The notes under the pieces were generated by a model. That model had not been told where the DNA came from. It ran no database searches and was given only the letters and a program-made list of their open reading frames with translations. Both the position numbers and the translations under genes were made by a program. This document shows positions 55,963 to 64,000 of a stretch of DNA of 64,000 bases, piece after piece. Positions within the stretch are counted from its first letter, which is position 1; each line of letters begins with the position of its first letter. Source of the stretch: JAIRVZ01 sp031553415 (GTDB lineage Bacteria; Bacteroidota; Bacteroidia; Bacteroidales; Azobacteroidaceae); contig JAVBLO010000006.1 of NCBI GenBank assembly GCA_031553415.1, forward strand, positions 1-64,000, written 5' to 3'.

Positions 55963-57864
55963 ATGTCTGAGAATAAGAATAATAACTTATTGGAAAAAAT
56001 CGAGTATCCCTCTGACCTTCGCAAGCTTAAACCCAGCCTTTTAAAGCAGGTGTGCGAAGAAATAAGGGATTGCATCATAGAAACTCTATCTGAAACTCCG
56101 GGACACTTTGCATCCAGTTTGGGGACTGTTGAATTGACAGTTGCTTTGCATTATGTTTTGGATACTCCTTATGATAAAATTGTCTGGGATGTCGGCCACC
56201 AGGCTTATGCCCACAAAATTTTGACAGGAAGACGGGGAACATTCAATACACTCCGCCAATTAGGTGGTATTTCCGGGTTTCCCAATCCCAATGAAAGCGA
56301 ATATGATGCGTTCATAGCAGGTCATGCCTCCACATCTATTTCTGCTGCTTTAGGTATGGCCACTGCATCTTCCCTGAAAGGCGAACAAGACAAAAAAGTT
56401 GTGGCGGTAATTGGCGACGGTTCCATGACAGGTGGATTGGCTTTTGAAGGACTCAATAATTCTTCTTCGGTTCCCAATAATTTATTGATTGTCTTAAATG
56501 ACAATCACATGGCTATTGATAATAACGTTGGTGGCATGAGTCAATATCTGGTAGATATCACAACTTCCAGGACTTACAACAAAATCCGTTACGATATATA
56601 CCGGGGACTTCGTAAATATGGCCTGATTAAAGACCATGGAAAAGGATTAATCCTCCGGTTTAACAACAGCTTGAAAGCCTTGCTGACAGGGCAACACAAT
56701 GTTTTTGAAGGATTCAATATCCGCTATTTCGGGCCTATCGACGGAAACGACGTGGAAGGCTTGATTAAGGTGCTGAACGATATTAAAGACATGCAAGGCC
56801 CCAAATTACTCCATATCATTACCCGTAAGGGAAAAGGTTTCAAACCTGCTGAAGAATCGGCTACAGAATGGCATGCTCCTGGAAAATTCAACAAAGAAAC
56901 CGGGGAACGGATTATCAAAAAATCATTGGATGAGCCACAACTCTACCAGGATATTTTCGGTCACACATTGGTTGAATTGGCCAAACAAAATGATAGGATT
57001 GTTGGTGTAACTCCTGCAATGCCAACCGGTTGTTCCATGTGTTTCCTGATGAAAGAATTGCCTCACAGGGCTTTTGATGTAGGCATAGCAGAAGCACATG
57101 CGGTAACATTTTCTGCAGGATTGGCCAAAGAAGGGATGTTGCCGTTTTGCAATATTTATTCTTCATTTATGCAACGTGCCTACGACCAGGTCATACATGA
57201 TGCTGCATTGCAAAACTTAGATATGGTTTTATGCCTTGATCGTGGCGGTTTAGTAGGAGAAGACGGGGCAACCCATCATGGCGTTTTCGATTTGGCTTAT
57301 TTGAATTGCATTCCCAATGTAACAATCTCCTCTCCCATCAACGAACACGATTTGCGGAACCTGATGTATACCGGCACAAAAAAAGGCAATGGCGTTTTTG
57401 TTATCCGTTATCCGCGGGGAAAAGGAGAATTAAAAGAATGGCGAAACACACCGGAAGTACTGCCTGTCGGAAAAGGGCGAAAACTTAAAGATGGAAAAGA
57501 TATCGCGGTTTTATCTATCGGACCTATCGGTTATATAGCAAAAAAAACAATTGAAAATGCAAAAGAATCCGGTATAGATGCCGCCCACTACGATATGATT
57601 TTTCTAAAACCAATTGATGAAGAAATCCTTCATGAAGTAGGGAGGAATTACAAATATGTTGTAACTGTTGAAAACGGTACTATAACAGGAGGATTGGGTA
57701 CTACGGTTTCCGATTTTATGTTACGAAATAATTATCATCCGAAAATACATAAAGTCGGTGTTCCCGACAAATTCATAGAGCATGGCTCTATTCCCGAATT
57801 GTACAAATTATGTGGTATGGATGATGAAAGCATTAAAAGCACCATTCTAAACCTGGTAAAATAA
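55963..57864 (+). CDS. dxs: 1-deoxy-D-xylulose-5-phosphate synthase
   Basis: The 633-residue protein has the DXS order: the WDVGHQAYAHKILTGRR motif (about 68-85), the thiamine-diphosphate/Mg motif GDGSMTGG...ND (about 150-185), the pyrimidine domain from about 315 with VGIAEAHAV (Glu near residue 370), the GGLVGEDGATHHGVFDL stretch (about 425-440) and the transketolase C-terminal domain (about 500-633). It makes DXP from pyruvate and glyceraldehyde 3-phosphate, the first step of the MEP isoprenoid pathway. trkA follows after 2 nt. Confidence 0.95.
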   Translation: MSENKNNNLLEKIEYPSDLRKLKPSLLKQVCEEIRDCIIETLSETPGHFASSLGTVELTVALHYVLDTPYDKIVWDVGHQAYAHKILTGRRGTFNTLRQLGGISGFPNPNESEYDAFIAGHASTSISAALGMATASSLKGEQDKKVVAVIGDGSMTGGLAFEGLNNSSSVPNNLLIVLNDNHMAIDNNVGGMSQYLVDITTSRTYNKIRYDIYRGLRKYGLIKDHGKGLILRFNNSLKALLTGQHNVFEGFNIRYFGPIDGNDVEGLIKVLNDIKDMQGPKLLHIITRKGKGFKPAEESATEWHAPGKFNKETGERIIKKSLDEPQLYQDIFGHTLVELAKQNDRIVGVTPAMPTGCSMCFLMKELPHRAFDVGIAEAHAVTFSAGLAKEGMLPFCNIYSSFMQRAYDQVIHDAALQNLDMVLCLDRGGLVGEDGATHHGVFDLAYLNCIPNVTISSPINEHDLRNLMYTGTKKGNGVFVIRYPRGKGELKEWRNTPEVLPVGKGRKLKDGKDIAVLSIGPIGYIAKKTIENAKESGIDAAHYDMIFLKPIDEEILHEVGRNYKYVVTVENGTITGGLGTTVSDFMLRNNYHPKIHKVGVPDKFIEHGSIPELYKLCGMDDESIKSTILNLVK

Positions 57865-57866
57865 AA

Positions 57867-59201
57867 ATGAAAATCATTATTGCTGGAGCAGGTGAAGTCG
57901 GCACACATTTGTCCAAATTATTAGCTAAAGAAAACCAGGACATTATCTTAATGGACCCGGACGAAGAAAAATTGAATTTTGCGAATCATTTCGAGATAAT
58001 GGCCATAGAAGGAAACCCTACTTCACTGAAAGATTTGCAGAGTGCTGGTGTACAGGATGCTGATATGTTTATTGCCGTCACGCCCGAAGAATCTACCAAT
58101 ATAACCGCCTGCATGCTGGCAACCAATTTAGGTGCTGTCAAAACATTTGCAAGAATCAACAACTACGAATACTTACTTCCCAAAAACAAGGAATTTTTCC
58201 AGAATCTGGGAGTAGACTCCATGATATACCCCGAAATGCTGGCAGCTAAAGAGATTGTCAGTGCATTAAAAAAGCCCTGGGTCAGGCAATGGTGGGAACT
58301 TTGCAACGGCGCCCTTATACTTATTGGTGTTAAGGTAAGGGAAAATGCTCCTATTGTAAACAAATTCCTCTACGACATTTCGAAAGACGACAAGGAATAT
58401 CACGTAGTAGCTATCAAAAGAGGCGCTGAAACCATTATTCCAAGAGGTAACGACCAACTTTTAGCAAATGACATTTTATTCTTTACCGCCCTGAAAGAAA
58501 ATATCGACATCATCAAAAAACATTCGGGGAAAGAGGAAATCAATATCAAAAAAATCGTAATTATGGGAGGAAGCCGCATCGCCGTCAAAGTCGCGGAATA
58601 CATTCCCCACAACATCAGGGTAAAGATTATTGAAATAAAGAAAGATAAAAGTTACAAGTTAGCCGAACAGGTTCCCGGTAATGTGATGATTATCAACGGA
58701 GACGCACGTGATACTGAACTTTTGATACAGGAAAATGTAATGGGTTGCGACGCCTTTGTCGCCCTGACCGAAAATTCGGAGACCAACATCCTGGCCTGCT
58801 TAGCTGCTAAAACGATGGGAGTACCCAAAACCGTAGCCAAAGTTGAAAACATAGACTATATTCCATTGGCCGAAAAATTAGATATCGGGACTGTAATCAA
58901 TAAAAAAATGATTGCAGCCAGCCATATTTACCAGTTTTTATTGGATGCAGATGTATCTAATGTAAAATGTCTCACGTTTGCCCACGCTGATGTGGCGGAA
59001 TTAGTCGCCCGCCCGAATTCTAAAATAACAAAGAAGCCTGTGAAAAACCTCAATCTGCGTAAAGACATGACTCTCGGAGGATTAATCAGGAATGGGAAGC
59101 CTCAATTGATTAATGGGGATACACAAATCGAAGCAAACGACCATGTTGTGGTTTTCTGTTTGGATACAGCCATGCGCAAAATCGAAGATTATTTCAATTA
59201 G
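57867..59201 (+). CDS. trkA: Trk potassium-uptake regulatory subunit
   Basis: The 444-residue protein has two TrkA-N (RCK) NAD-binding halves: IIIAGAGEVGTHLSKLLAKE at the start (about 2-21) and VIMGGSRIAVKVAEYI (about 231), each followed by a TrkA-C-like domain (about 140-215 and 370-444). It binds the cytoplasmic face of TrkH and gates potassium uptake. It begins 2 nt after dxs and ends 6 nt before trkH. Confidence 0.93.
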   Translation: MKIIIAGAGEVGTHLSKLLAKENQDIILMDPDEEKLNFANHFEIMAIEGNPTSLKDLQSAGVQDADMFIAVTPEESTNITACMLATNLGAVKTFARINNYEYLLPKNKEFFQNLGVDSMIYPEMLAAKEIVSALKKPWVRQWWELCNGALILIGVKVRENAPIVNKFLYDISKDDKEYHVVAIKRGAETIIPRGNDQLLANDILFFTALKENIDIIKKHSGKEEINIKKIVIMGGSRIAVKVAEYIPHNIRVKIIEIKKDKSYKLAEQVPGNVMIINGDARDTELLIQENVMGCDAFVALTENSETNILACLAAKTMGVPKTVAKVENIDYIPLAEKLDIGTVINKKMIAASHIYQFLLDADVSNVKCLTFAHADVAELVARPNSKITKKPVKNLNLRKDMTLGGLIRNGKPQLINGDTQIEANDHVVVFCLDTAMRKIEDYFN

Positions 59202-59207
59202 TTGGTT

Positions 59208-60677
59208 ATGAAAGGGTTGGATATCCACTTCAGGCTTGTCTCCAAGGAAATGGGATTTATTTTAGGATTGGAAGCCTTGTTAATCTTCCTCTCCGCATTG
59301 GTTTCCGTACATTTCAAGGAGCCTGTCGCCAAATATATCTGGATAAGTGGTAGCATTACATTTGTTGTGGGCATCATCTTAAGCTGGTATGGATATGGAA
59401 CAAAAGTAAAGCATATTGCCAAAAAAGACAGCATCCTTACCGTTACCCTTTCGTGGGTATTATTTTCTATTTTCGGTACTTTACCTTATTATATTTCCGG
59501 AGCCATACCATCGATGACGGATGCTTTTTTTGAGACGATGTCGGGATTGACAACCACAGGTTCGTCCATCCTTACCGATGTTGAAATAATGCCTAAAGGA
59601 CTTTTATTCTGGAGAAGCCTGACTCAATGGATTGGCGGATTGGGAATGATTGTATTCGTGCTGGCATTTCTTCCGATGATAGCAGGTGGAGGTTCTTCGC
59701 ACTTGTTCGAAGATGAAGCGCCCGGCATAACTCATGACAAGTTCCGCCCTAAAGTTGGCCAGGTAGCCAAAAGATTATGGTCTATTTATCTTGGGTTTAC
59801 CATAATTTTGGTGCTATTATTAAGGATAGGCCCGATGAATACTTTTGATGCCTGTTGCCATGCTTTTTCAACCATGTCGACAGGAGGTTTTTCCACTAAG
59901 AACGCCAGCGTTGCTTATTGGGACTCCATTTATATCGATTATGTGTTATCCATATTCATGTTAATCAGTTCTGTCAACTTCACATTATGGTATTTCTTTT
60001 TCAAAGGCAATTTCAAGAAGATGTTCAAAGACGAAGAATTAAAATGGTTTTTGAGCATTACTTTTCTATCGACTTTGGTTATTGCCGGCGGATTACTTTA
60101 TACAGAGGAATATAACAATTTCCACCAATCGTTCAGGACTTCCCTCTTCCAGGTAGCCACTCTTTTTTCCTCCACAGGATTTGCTACGGCAGATTTTTCC
60201 CAATGGGGCTCTTTTTTCTTAGTAGCAATATCACTCCTGATGATTATTGGAGGATGTGGTGGTTCCACGAGTGGTGGTTTAAAGACTATCCGTTTTACTA
60301 TTTTGTGTAAGAACCTGCTTAACGAATTCAGCAAACAGATACATCCCAAAGCAATCATTCCTGTAAGGGTTAATCAAAATGCCATTTCAATCAACATTGT
60401 ACAAAGGGTTTCTGCATTTGGATTTCTTTATATTTCAACCATCCTGTTTAGTTTACTGGTATTCACAGCTATGGACATCAGGTTTGAAGATGCATGGGGA
60501 ATTACGCTATCCGGGATTGGGAATATAGGTCCGGGATTCGGTGAATATGGCCCTTCCGGAAATTTCGCATCCATGCCTGATTTAGGCAAATGGTATTATT
60601 CTTTTTTGATGATAGTCGGCCGCCTGGAGCTTTTCACTGTGCTTATTTTATTTACTCCCGGTTTCTGGAAGAAGTAG
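59208..60677 (+). CDS. trkH: Trk potassium-uptake membrane subunit
   Basis: I use the ATG at 59208; the codon two before it is a TTG (59202) that could also be read as a start. The product of about 489 residues has ten hydrophobic segments and four selectivity-filter loops: SGLTTTGSS, TMSTGGFST, FSSTGFATA and GNIGPGFGE. TrkH-family channels import potassium in the inner membrane with TrkA. The gene closely follows trkA and is the last of the dxs-trk operon. Confidence 0.93.
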   Translation: MKGLDIHFRLVSKEMGFILGLEALLIFLSALVSVHFKEPVAKYIWISGSITFVVGIILSWYGYGTKVKHIAKKDSILTVTLSWVLFSIFGTLPYYISGAIPSMTDAFFETMSGLTTTGSSILTDVEIMPKGLLFWRSLTQWIGGLGMIVFVLAFLPMIAGGGSSHLFEDEAPGITHDKFRPKVGQVAKRLWSIYLGFTIILVLLLRIGPMNTFDACCHAFSTMSTGGFSTKNASVAYWDSIYIDYVLSIFMLISSVNFTLWYFFFKGNFKKMFKDEELKWFLSITFLSTLVIAGGLLYTEEYNNFHQSFRTSLFQVATLFSSTGFATADFSQWGSFFLVAISLLMIIGGCGGSTSGGLKTIRFTILCKNLLNEFSKQIHPKAIIPVRVNQNAISINIVQRVSAFGFLYISTILFSLLVFTAMDIRFEDAWGITLSGIGNIGPGFGEYGPSGNFASMPDLGKWYYSFLMIVGRLELFTVLILFTPGFWKK

Positions 60678-60698
60678 TTCTAATAAAGTACACAAATT

Positions 60699-61376
60699 TC
60701 ACAGGTTCACCAGTTGCTTTTGCAATAATTTCAATCCGGAACTTGCTTTTTCCCTGATAACTTCCACATTCCGGGTTGTACTCACTTCATTGGGGTCGAT
60801 TAAATAAACAGGGATTCCTGGCTTGGCATAATGCAACAATCCGGCAGCAGGATAAACTTGGAGGGAAGTCCCCACAATTACCAAAACATCGGCTTCTGAA
60901 ACAATTCGGGCAGCCTCTTCTATCAAAGGAACTGCTTCTCCGAACCAAACAATAAATGGGCGTAACCGGGTTCCATCGACAGCTTTATCTCCCGGATTAA
61001 TTTCCTTATATCCGATATCCGAAATAATGGTTTTACTTTCATCGCATGCTTTGGTTAATTCACCATGCAAATGAATTACTGAAGAACTTCCGGCTCTCTC
61101 ATGCAAATCATCCACATTTTGAGTAACTACAGTTACATGAAAATATTGTTCAAAATCAGCAATGATTTGATGACCTTTATTCGGTTCGGCATCTTTCAAT
61201 TGTCTGCGGCGATCGTTATAAAACTGAAGCACCAAATCAGGATTTTCATACCAGCCTTCAATACTGGCCACTTTCATCACATCGTAATTTTCCCACAAAC
61301 CGCCGGAATCGCGAAAGGTACTGATACCACTTTCGGCACTCATACCAGCGCCTGTCAATATAACCAGATTGTTCAT
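60699..61376 (-). CDS. cobB: NAD-dependent protein deacylase (sirtuin) without zinc cysteines
   Basis: The 225-residue protein has the sirtuin motifs LTGAGMSAESGISTFRD (about 6-23), TQNVDDLHERAG (about 85-96) and the catalytic HLHGEL (His near 104), and the SADVLVIVGTSLQV region near 180. The usual four zinc cysteines are absent: the whole protein has one Cys (KACDES). A Y-x-x-R pair (Tyr53, Arg56) fits the class III desuccinylase/demalonylase type. The gene lies alone, convergent with trkH. Confidence 0.9.
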   Translation of the reverse strand: MNNLVILTGAGMSAESGISTFRDSGGLWENYDVMKVASIEGWYENPDLVLQFYNDRRRQLKDAEPNKGHQIIADFEQYFHVTVVTQNVDDLHERAGSSSVIHLHGELTKACDESKTIISDIGYKEINPGDKAVDGTRLRPFIVWFGEAVPLIEEAARIVSEADVLVIVGTSLQVYPAAGLLHYAKPGIPVYLIDPNEVSTTRNVEVIREKASSGLKLLQKQLVNL

Positions 61377-61524
61377 GCTCGAATAATTTGTTTTAAATTA
61401 CGAATATACAAATTATTTTTCTATTTGGCTCAATTTAATACTCCTGTATCTACCAGTTTTGCATATTTTCCTTGAATGATACCTTTTCGTCTACTATATA
61501 CATTGCCAGGAGGAAAGAACTATT

Positions 61525-62496
61525 TTATAGACTTTTCACCAACTTCCGCTGATCCTCGAAAAAATCAAATCGTATCCGATCGCCACTTTGAGTTAATAAA
61601 GTGGAAGTCCTTTTCAATGAATCAATCCATTCTTTTTGCCTTATGCTGAATTTTTCATTTTTAATGTCAAACCGGTCAACATAAAAAATCCGTTGAGAAC
61701 AGGAATGTTTCTTATCATATTCAAAATAATAATAAGAACCGTCGATATTTATTTTAGACAGAAAGAGCATCACATTCATTCCAGACTTGTAACAGCCTGT
61801 TTCTGAGAGTATTTCCATGTCGGAAATCACATCCAACAACTCCTGCTTAAGTTGTTGTAATTCATTATTAGAAATTAATTTCTGGGATAGGAAATATCGG
61901 ATGTCATTCACAGTAAAAGCAAAGATATTCTGATCCAATATGTATGCAGTATGGGAAATCTCCTGTAGTATATGAGCATAATGTATTTCCTTATCAATCA
62001 ATCCTTCAGGAAGAATCATATTTGAAAGAGCAAAATTTGGGGATGCACCTTTCGTCAGGTAATTCCATTTGTAGTGCCAAAGCTGAGATAGTTTCATGTA
62101 TGACATGATAAAAGGATGAGGAATGGTGTTACAGGCGCTACGAAAGTTCGAATTTTTGGCTGTATGTATATTATGGATTATTTCTGTTTTTTCATCCAGT
62201 CGCTCGAAATAACGTTCAAAATAATTTTCTAATGAAAAGAAATCATACATATTCAAGGTAATCCATTTGGTAGAAACAACTCCCGAATCAACAATATCGT
62301 CGATTGAAACCCCGAATCGATTAGATATCTTTATTATTTCCTCAAAGGTAAACGTAATTTCTCCCCTCAGTCTTCGGTAAATGGATTCTTTGCTTAGCGG
62401 AAGCAGATCAATCAAAACGCCTGCAACAGTTTCATTTTTAGATATTTGTTGTTTAATCGCTGAAATAATTTTTTTATTTAATGCAAAATTATCCAT
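61525..62496 (-). CDS. HTH-domain protein of unknown function
   Basis: I place the start at the ATG at 62496 (MDNFALNKKIISAIKQ); the frame to 62535 adds 13 residues. The product of about 323 residues has an N-terminal helix-turn-helix-like segment (about 30-60: LLPLSKESIYRRLRGEITFTFEE) followed by IIKISNRFGVSIDDIVD. The long C-terminal region (about 75-323) has no domain I recognise. Proteins of this build are frequent in Bacteroidales and presumed regulators. It lies divergent to the beta-helix gene, with palindromes between. Confidence 0.72.
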   Translation of the reverse strand: MDNFALNKKIISAIKQQISKNETVAGVLIDLLPLSKESIYRRLRGEITFTFEEIIKISNRFGVSIDDIVDSGVVSTKWITLNMYDFFSLENYFERYFERLDEKTEIIHNIHTAKNSNFRSACNTIPHPFIMSYMKLSQLWHYKWNYLTKGASPNFALSNMILPEGLIDKEIHYAHILQEISHTAYILDQNIFAFTVNDIRYFLSQKLISNNELQQLKQELLDVISDMEILSETGCYKSGMNVMLFLSKINIDGSYYYFEYDKKHSCSQRIFYVDRFDIKNEKFSIRQKEWIDSLKRTSTLLTQSGDRIRFDFFEDQRKLVKSL

Positions 62497-62617
62497 AAAA
62501 TAACTTGATAAAAAAACAATACTTTCTTGATTCATTTGATCTCAAGTACTTCACTTAATAATGAAAGTGCAAATATATTATAAAAATAAAATGTCATAAA
62601 TGTATTTTGATATAAAT

Positions 62618-62640
62618 TAATTGTCATTTAGTGACAATTA
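62618..62640. promoter_or_regulatory. Palindrome between the HTH and beta-helix genes, possible operator
   Basis: TAATTGTCA (62618-62626) and TGACAATTA (62632-62640) are perfect 9-bp arms around TTTAG. A TGTCATAAATGTA-type sequence and TACATTTATGTA lie nearby. The site is about 120 nt from the HTH gene start and before the beta-helix promoter, so it could bind the HTH protein. The 62536-62858 gap otherwise holds the -7 box of the beta-helix gene. Confidence 0.5.
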
Positions 62641-62729
62641 TAGTTTATTCATATACATTTATGTATTATATTTTAAATAATGTCTAAATAATACAATATT
62701 CAATCAGGTCAAATGCATAATACTGGCAC

Positions 62730-62737
62730 TAACTTTG
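62730..62737 (+). promoter_or_regulatory. Candidate -7 box for the beta-helix gene
   Basis: TAACTTTG matches TAnnTTTG and lies 121 nt before the ATG of the secreted beta-helix gene. No clear -33 TTTG is present at the usual distance. Confidence 0.45.
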
Positions 62738-62858
62738 TAGGCTTTTTTAACTGGATTAAGAACAACACATAAATTAGTTTATATTATTTTGTGAACTGTG
62801 AGCAAAAATCTACATCAGCTTCACAGCCATGTTCAAAAATGCGCGATGAGAATCTCAT

Positions 62859-64000
62859 ATGAAAAGAAAAACATTTATGGAGCAATTAGCGAACCCTTTG
62901 AAGAAGACTTTAACATTATGTTTGTTTACAATAGGATTTAGCATCCTTCATGCCGCAACCTATACTGTTGGTAATGGCGGTGATTTTCCTTCATTATCGG
63001 TGGCTGTATCATCACCAACTGTTACGGCGGAGTCAACATTGGAAATATTAGAAGATCAAACCTGTAACAACATTACTATTTCTAAGAATCTGACGCTTCG
63101 GAAATCACCAAACGTAACAGGTGATATTGTGCTTAATTATTCGGGCATTAACCGCCATTTTACTATCTCAGCAAATACATCGGTAAGTTTTGAAAATTTA
63201 ATATTTCAAGGTCCAAATGCTACTTCGGGCGGAATAACTCAAGGAGGTGGGATAGTATCTGGAACCAATGTGGCAAATAGTACTATAACACTCACTAATT
63301 GTAGTATAAAAGGTTGTCGGGCAAATGGCGCAGGAGGGGCTATTAGTTTTGCCACAGCCTCACAAACAGTGGTGCTAAATAATACCGAAATAACCGATTG
63401 TTCTGCAACTACTACTGGTGGAGGCATTCACTGTGCTGGAACAGTGTCTATTACTAATTCAACCATTTCTAATAATATCGCAACAACTATCGGTGGAGGT
63501 ATTTATGCAGCCGGAGCATTGACTTTGAATGATGTGACTATATCGGGCAATAAAGCAGGCTGGAGTAATGGAGCATATACCGGAAACAATATCCATGGAG
63601 GAGGAGTTTATGCCAACTCCAATCTAACTTTGAAAGGTGCAATAGAAATTAGCAACAACGGTGCAAGATCTTCGGGCGGAGGGATTTATAAAAATACGGC
63701 TACCGCTCCTTTTGATGTGACCGGGCTTACCTTTCTAAAAATCGATGGCAATTCTACAGATGTTACTACCGGAGGAGGAATATATACTGTTACCGAGCTT
63801 GACTTCTCTAAGGCTACCAATTTAGAAACTATAGAAATCAAAAATAATTCGGCTGTCACTACCGGTGGCGGGATTTCTACCACAGGTGTTTTAGTCCTTA
63901 CAAAAGCAACTGTTTCTGACAATACGGCAATACAAAATGGTGGCGGTATTTACGCTACATCTGCGTTGATTTTAAATAACACAACCATAACTGGCAATAA
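62859..64000 (+). CDS. Secreted right-handed beta-helix protein (5' end, runs off the window)
   Basis: The open frame starts with ATG at 62859 and is open for 380 codons to the right edge. It has a signal peptide (a basic N-terminus, LCLFTIGFSILHA, ending near residue 33), an ATYTVGNGGDFPSLSVAV start typical of beta-helix proteins (the Pro-Ser-Leu parallel-sheet start), then repeated glycine-rich turns (TTGGGI, IGGGIYA, SGGGIYK, TGGGISTT, NGGGIYAT) every 20-40 residues, the pattern of pectin-lyase-like or adhesin-like beta-helix repeats. Its C-terminus, where a type IX tail is expected, is outside the window. A role as surface adhesin is inferred. Confidence 0.85.
   Translation, partial: MKRKTFMEQLANPLKKTLTLCLFTIGFSILHAATYTVGNGGDFPSLSVAVSSPTVTAESTLEILEDQTCNNITISKNLTLRKSPNVTGDIVLNYSGINRHFTISANTSVSFENLIFQGPNATSGGITQGGGIVSGTNVANSTITLTNCSIKGCRANGAGGAISFATASQTVVLNNTEITDCSATTTGGGIHCAGTVSITNSTISNNIATTIGGGIYAAGALTLNDVTISGNKAGWSNGAYTGNNIHGGGVYANSNLTLKGAIEISNNGARSSGGGIYKNTATAPFDVTGLTFLKIDGNSTDVTTGGGIYTVTELDFSKATNLETIEIKNNSAVTTGGGISTTGVLVLTKATVSDNTAIQNGGGIYATSALILNNTTITGN

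Noticed and set aside
59202..59207. TTG start for TrkH two codons before the ATG
   Set aside because: The ATG at 59208 is the better start and fits the family N-terminus.

Overview
The window looks like a chromosomal segment of a low-GC member of the Bacteroidales (Bacteroidetes). The evidence is: type IX secretion C-terminal tails on the two giant proteins; several candidate promoters with the Bacteroidetes -7 motif TAnnTTTG and no obvious Shine-Dalgarno sequences; a membrane-anchored TPR/HTH regulator, an ECF sigma factor with a zinc-finger-less anti-sigma-like partner, an ExbB-ExbD-ExbD-TonB-PstS-TPR cluster, a GSCFA protein and a bactofilin, all usual in this order. A Dysgonomonas/Paludibacter-like lineage is plausible but not shown. 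I see no rRNA, tRNA, CRISPR array, prophage or intact insertion sequence.

Layout. 1-252: non-coding, with degenerate 22-nt tandem repeats. 253-16,828 (minus): an HTH protein followed by two giant secreted proteins, a 2608-residue leucine-rich-repeat protein and a 2761-residue Calx-beta/CARDB/InlB-type protein, both with type IX sorting tails. 16,829-17,618: operator-like palindrome plus a REP-like composite repeat. 17,619-28,672: the most interesting region. A small exported peptide gene with its own terminator is followed by a translationally coupled chain (membrane TPR/HTH regulator, ECF sigma, membrane anti-sigma-like protein, secreted TPR-CHAT protease). This converges on a second operon (glucosaminidase, secreted caspase-like protease, second TPR-CHAT protease). 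28,985-30,157: iron alcohol dehydrogenase. 30,230-37,122: a TetR-controlled YbhGFSR-like ABC exporter with a TolC-type partner. 37,380-42,215: a LacI regulator, two Gfo/Idh/MocA oxidoreductases and a DUF1080 gene broken by an internal out-of-frame deletion, resembling a 3-keto-glycoside pathway.

42,489-44,633: M48 protease, bactofilin, FolB. 44,635-50,855: a Ton energy-transduction operon (ExbB, two ExbD, TonB, a small membrane protein, a PstS-like lipoprotein, a TPR protein). 51,306-55,902: Dna2-like nuclease-helicase, an unknown membrane protein and a GSCFA hydrolase. 55,963-60,677: dxs, trkA, trkH. 60,699-62,496: a sirtuin without zinc cysteines and an HTH protein. 62,859 to the right edge: the start of a large secreted beta-helix protein.

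How the parts may work together. In the 17.6-28.7 kb region every protease has an export signal and the anti-sigma-like protein has one membrane segment with a TPR-like C-terminal half outside. A periplasmic CHAT or caspase protease could therefore act on the anti-sigma protein and release the sigma factor. The co-encoded wall hydrolase suggests an envelope-stress or lytic outcome. This is inference from gene order and topology, not demonstrated function.
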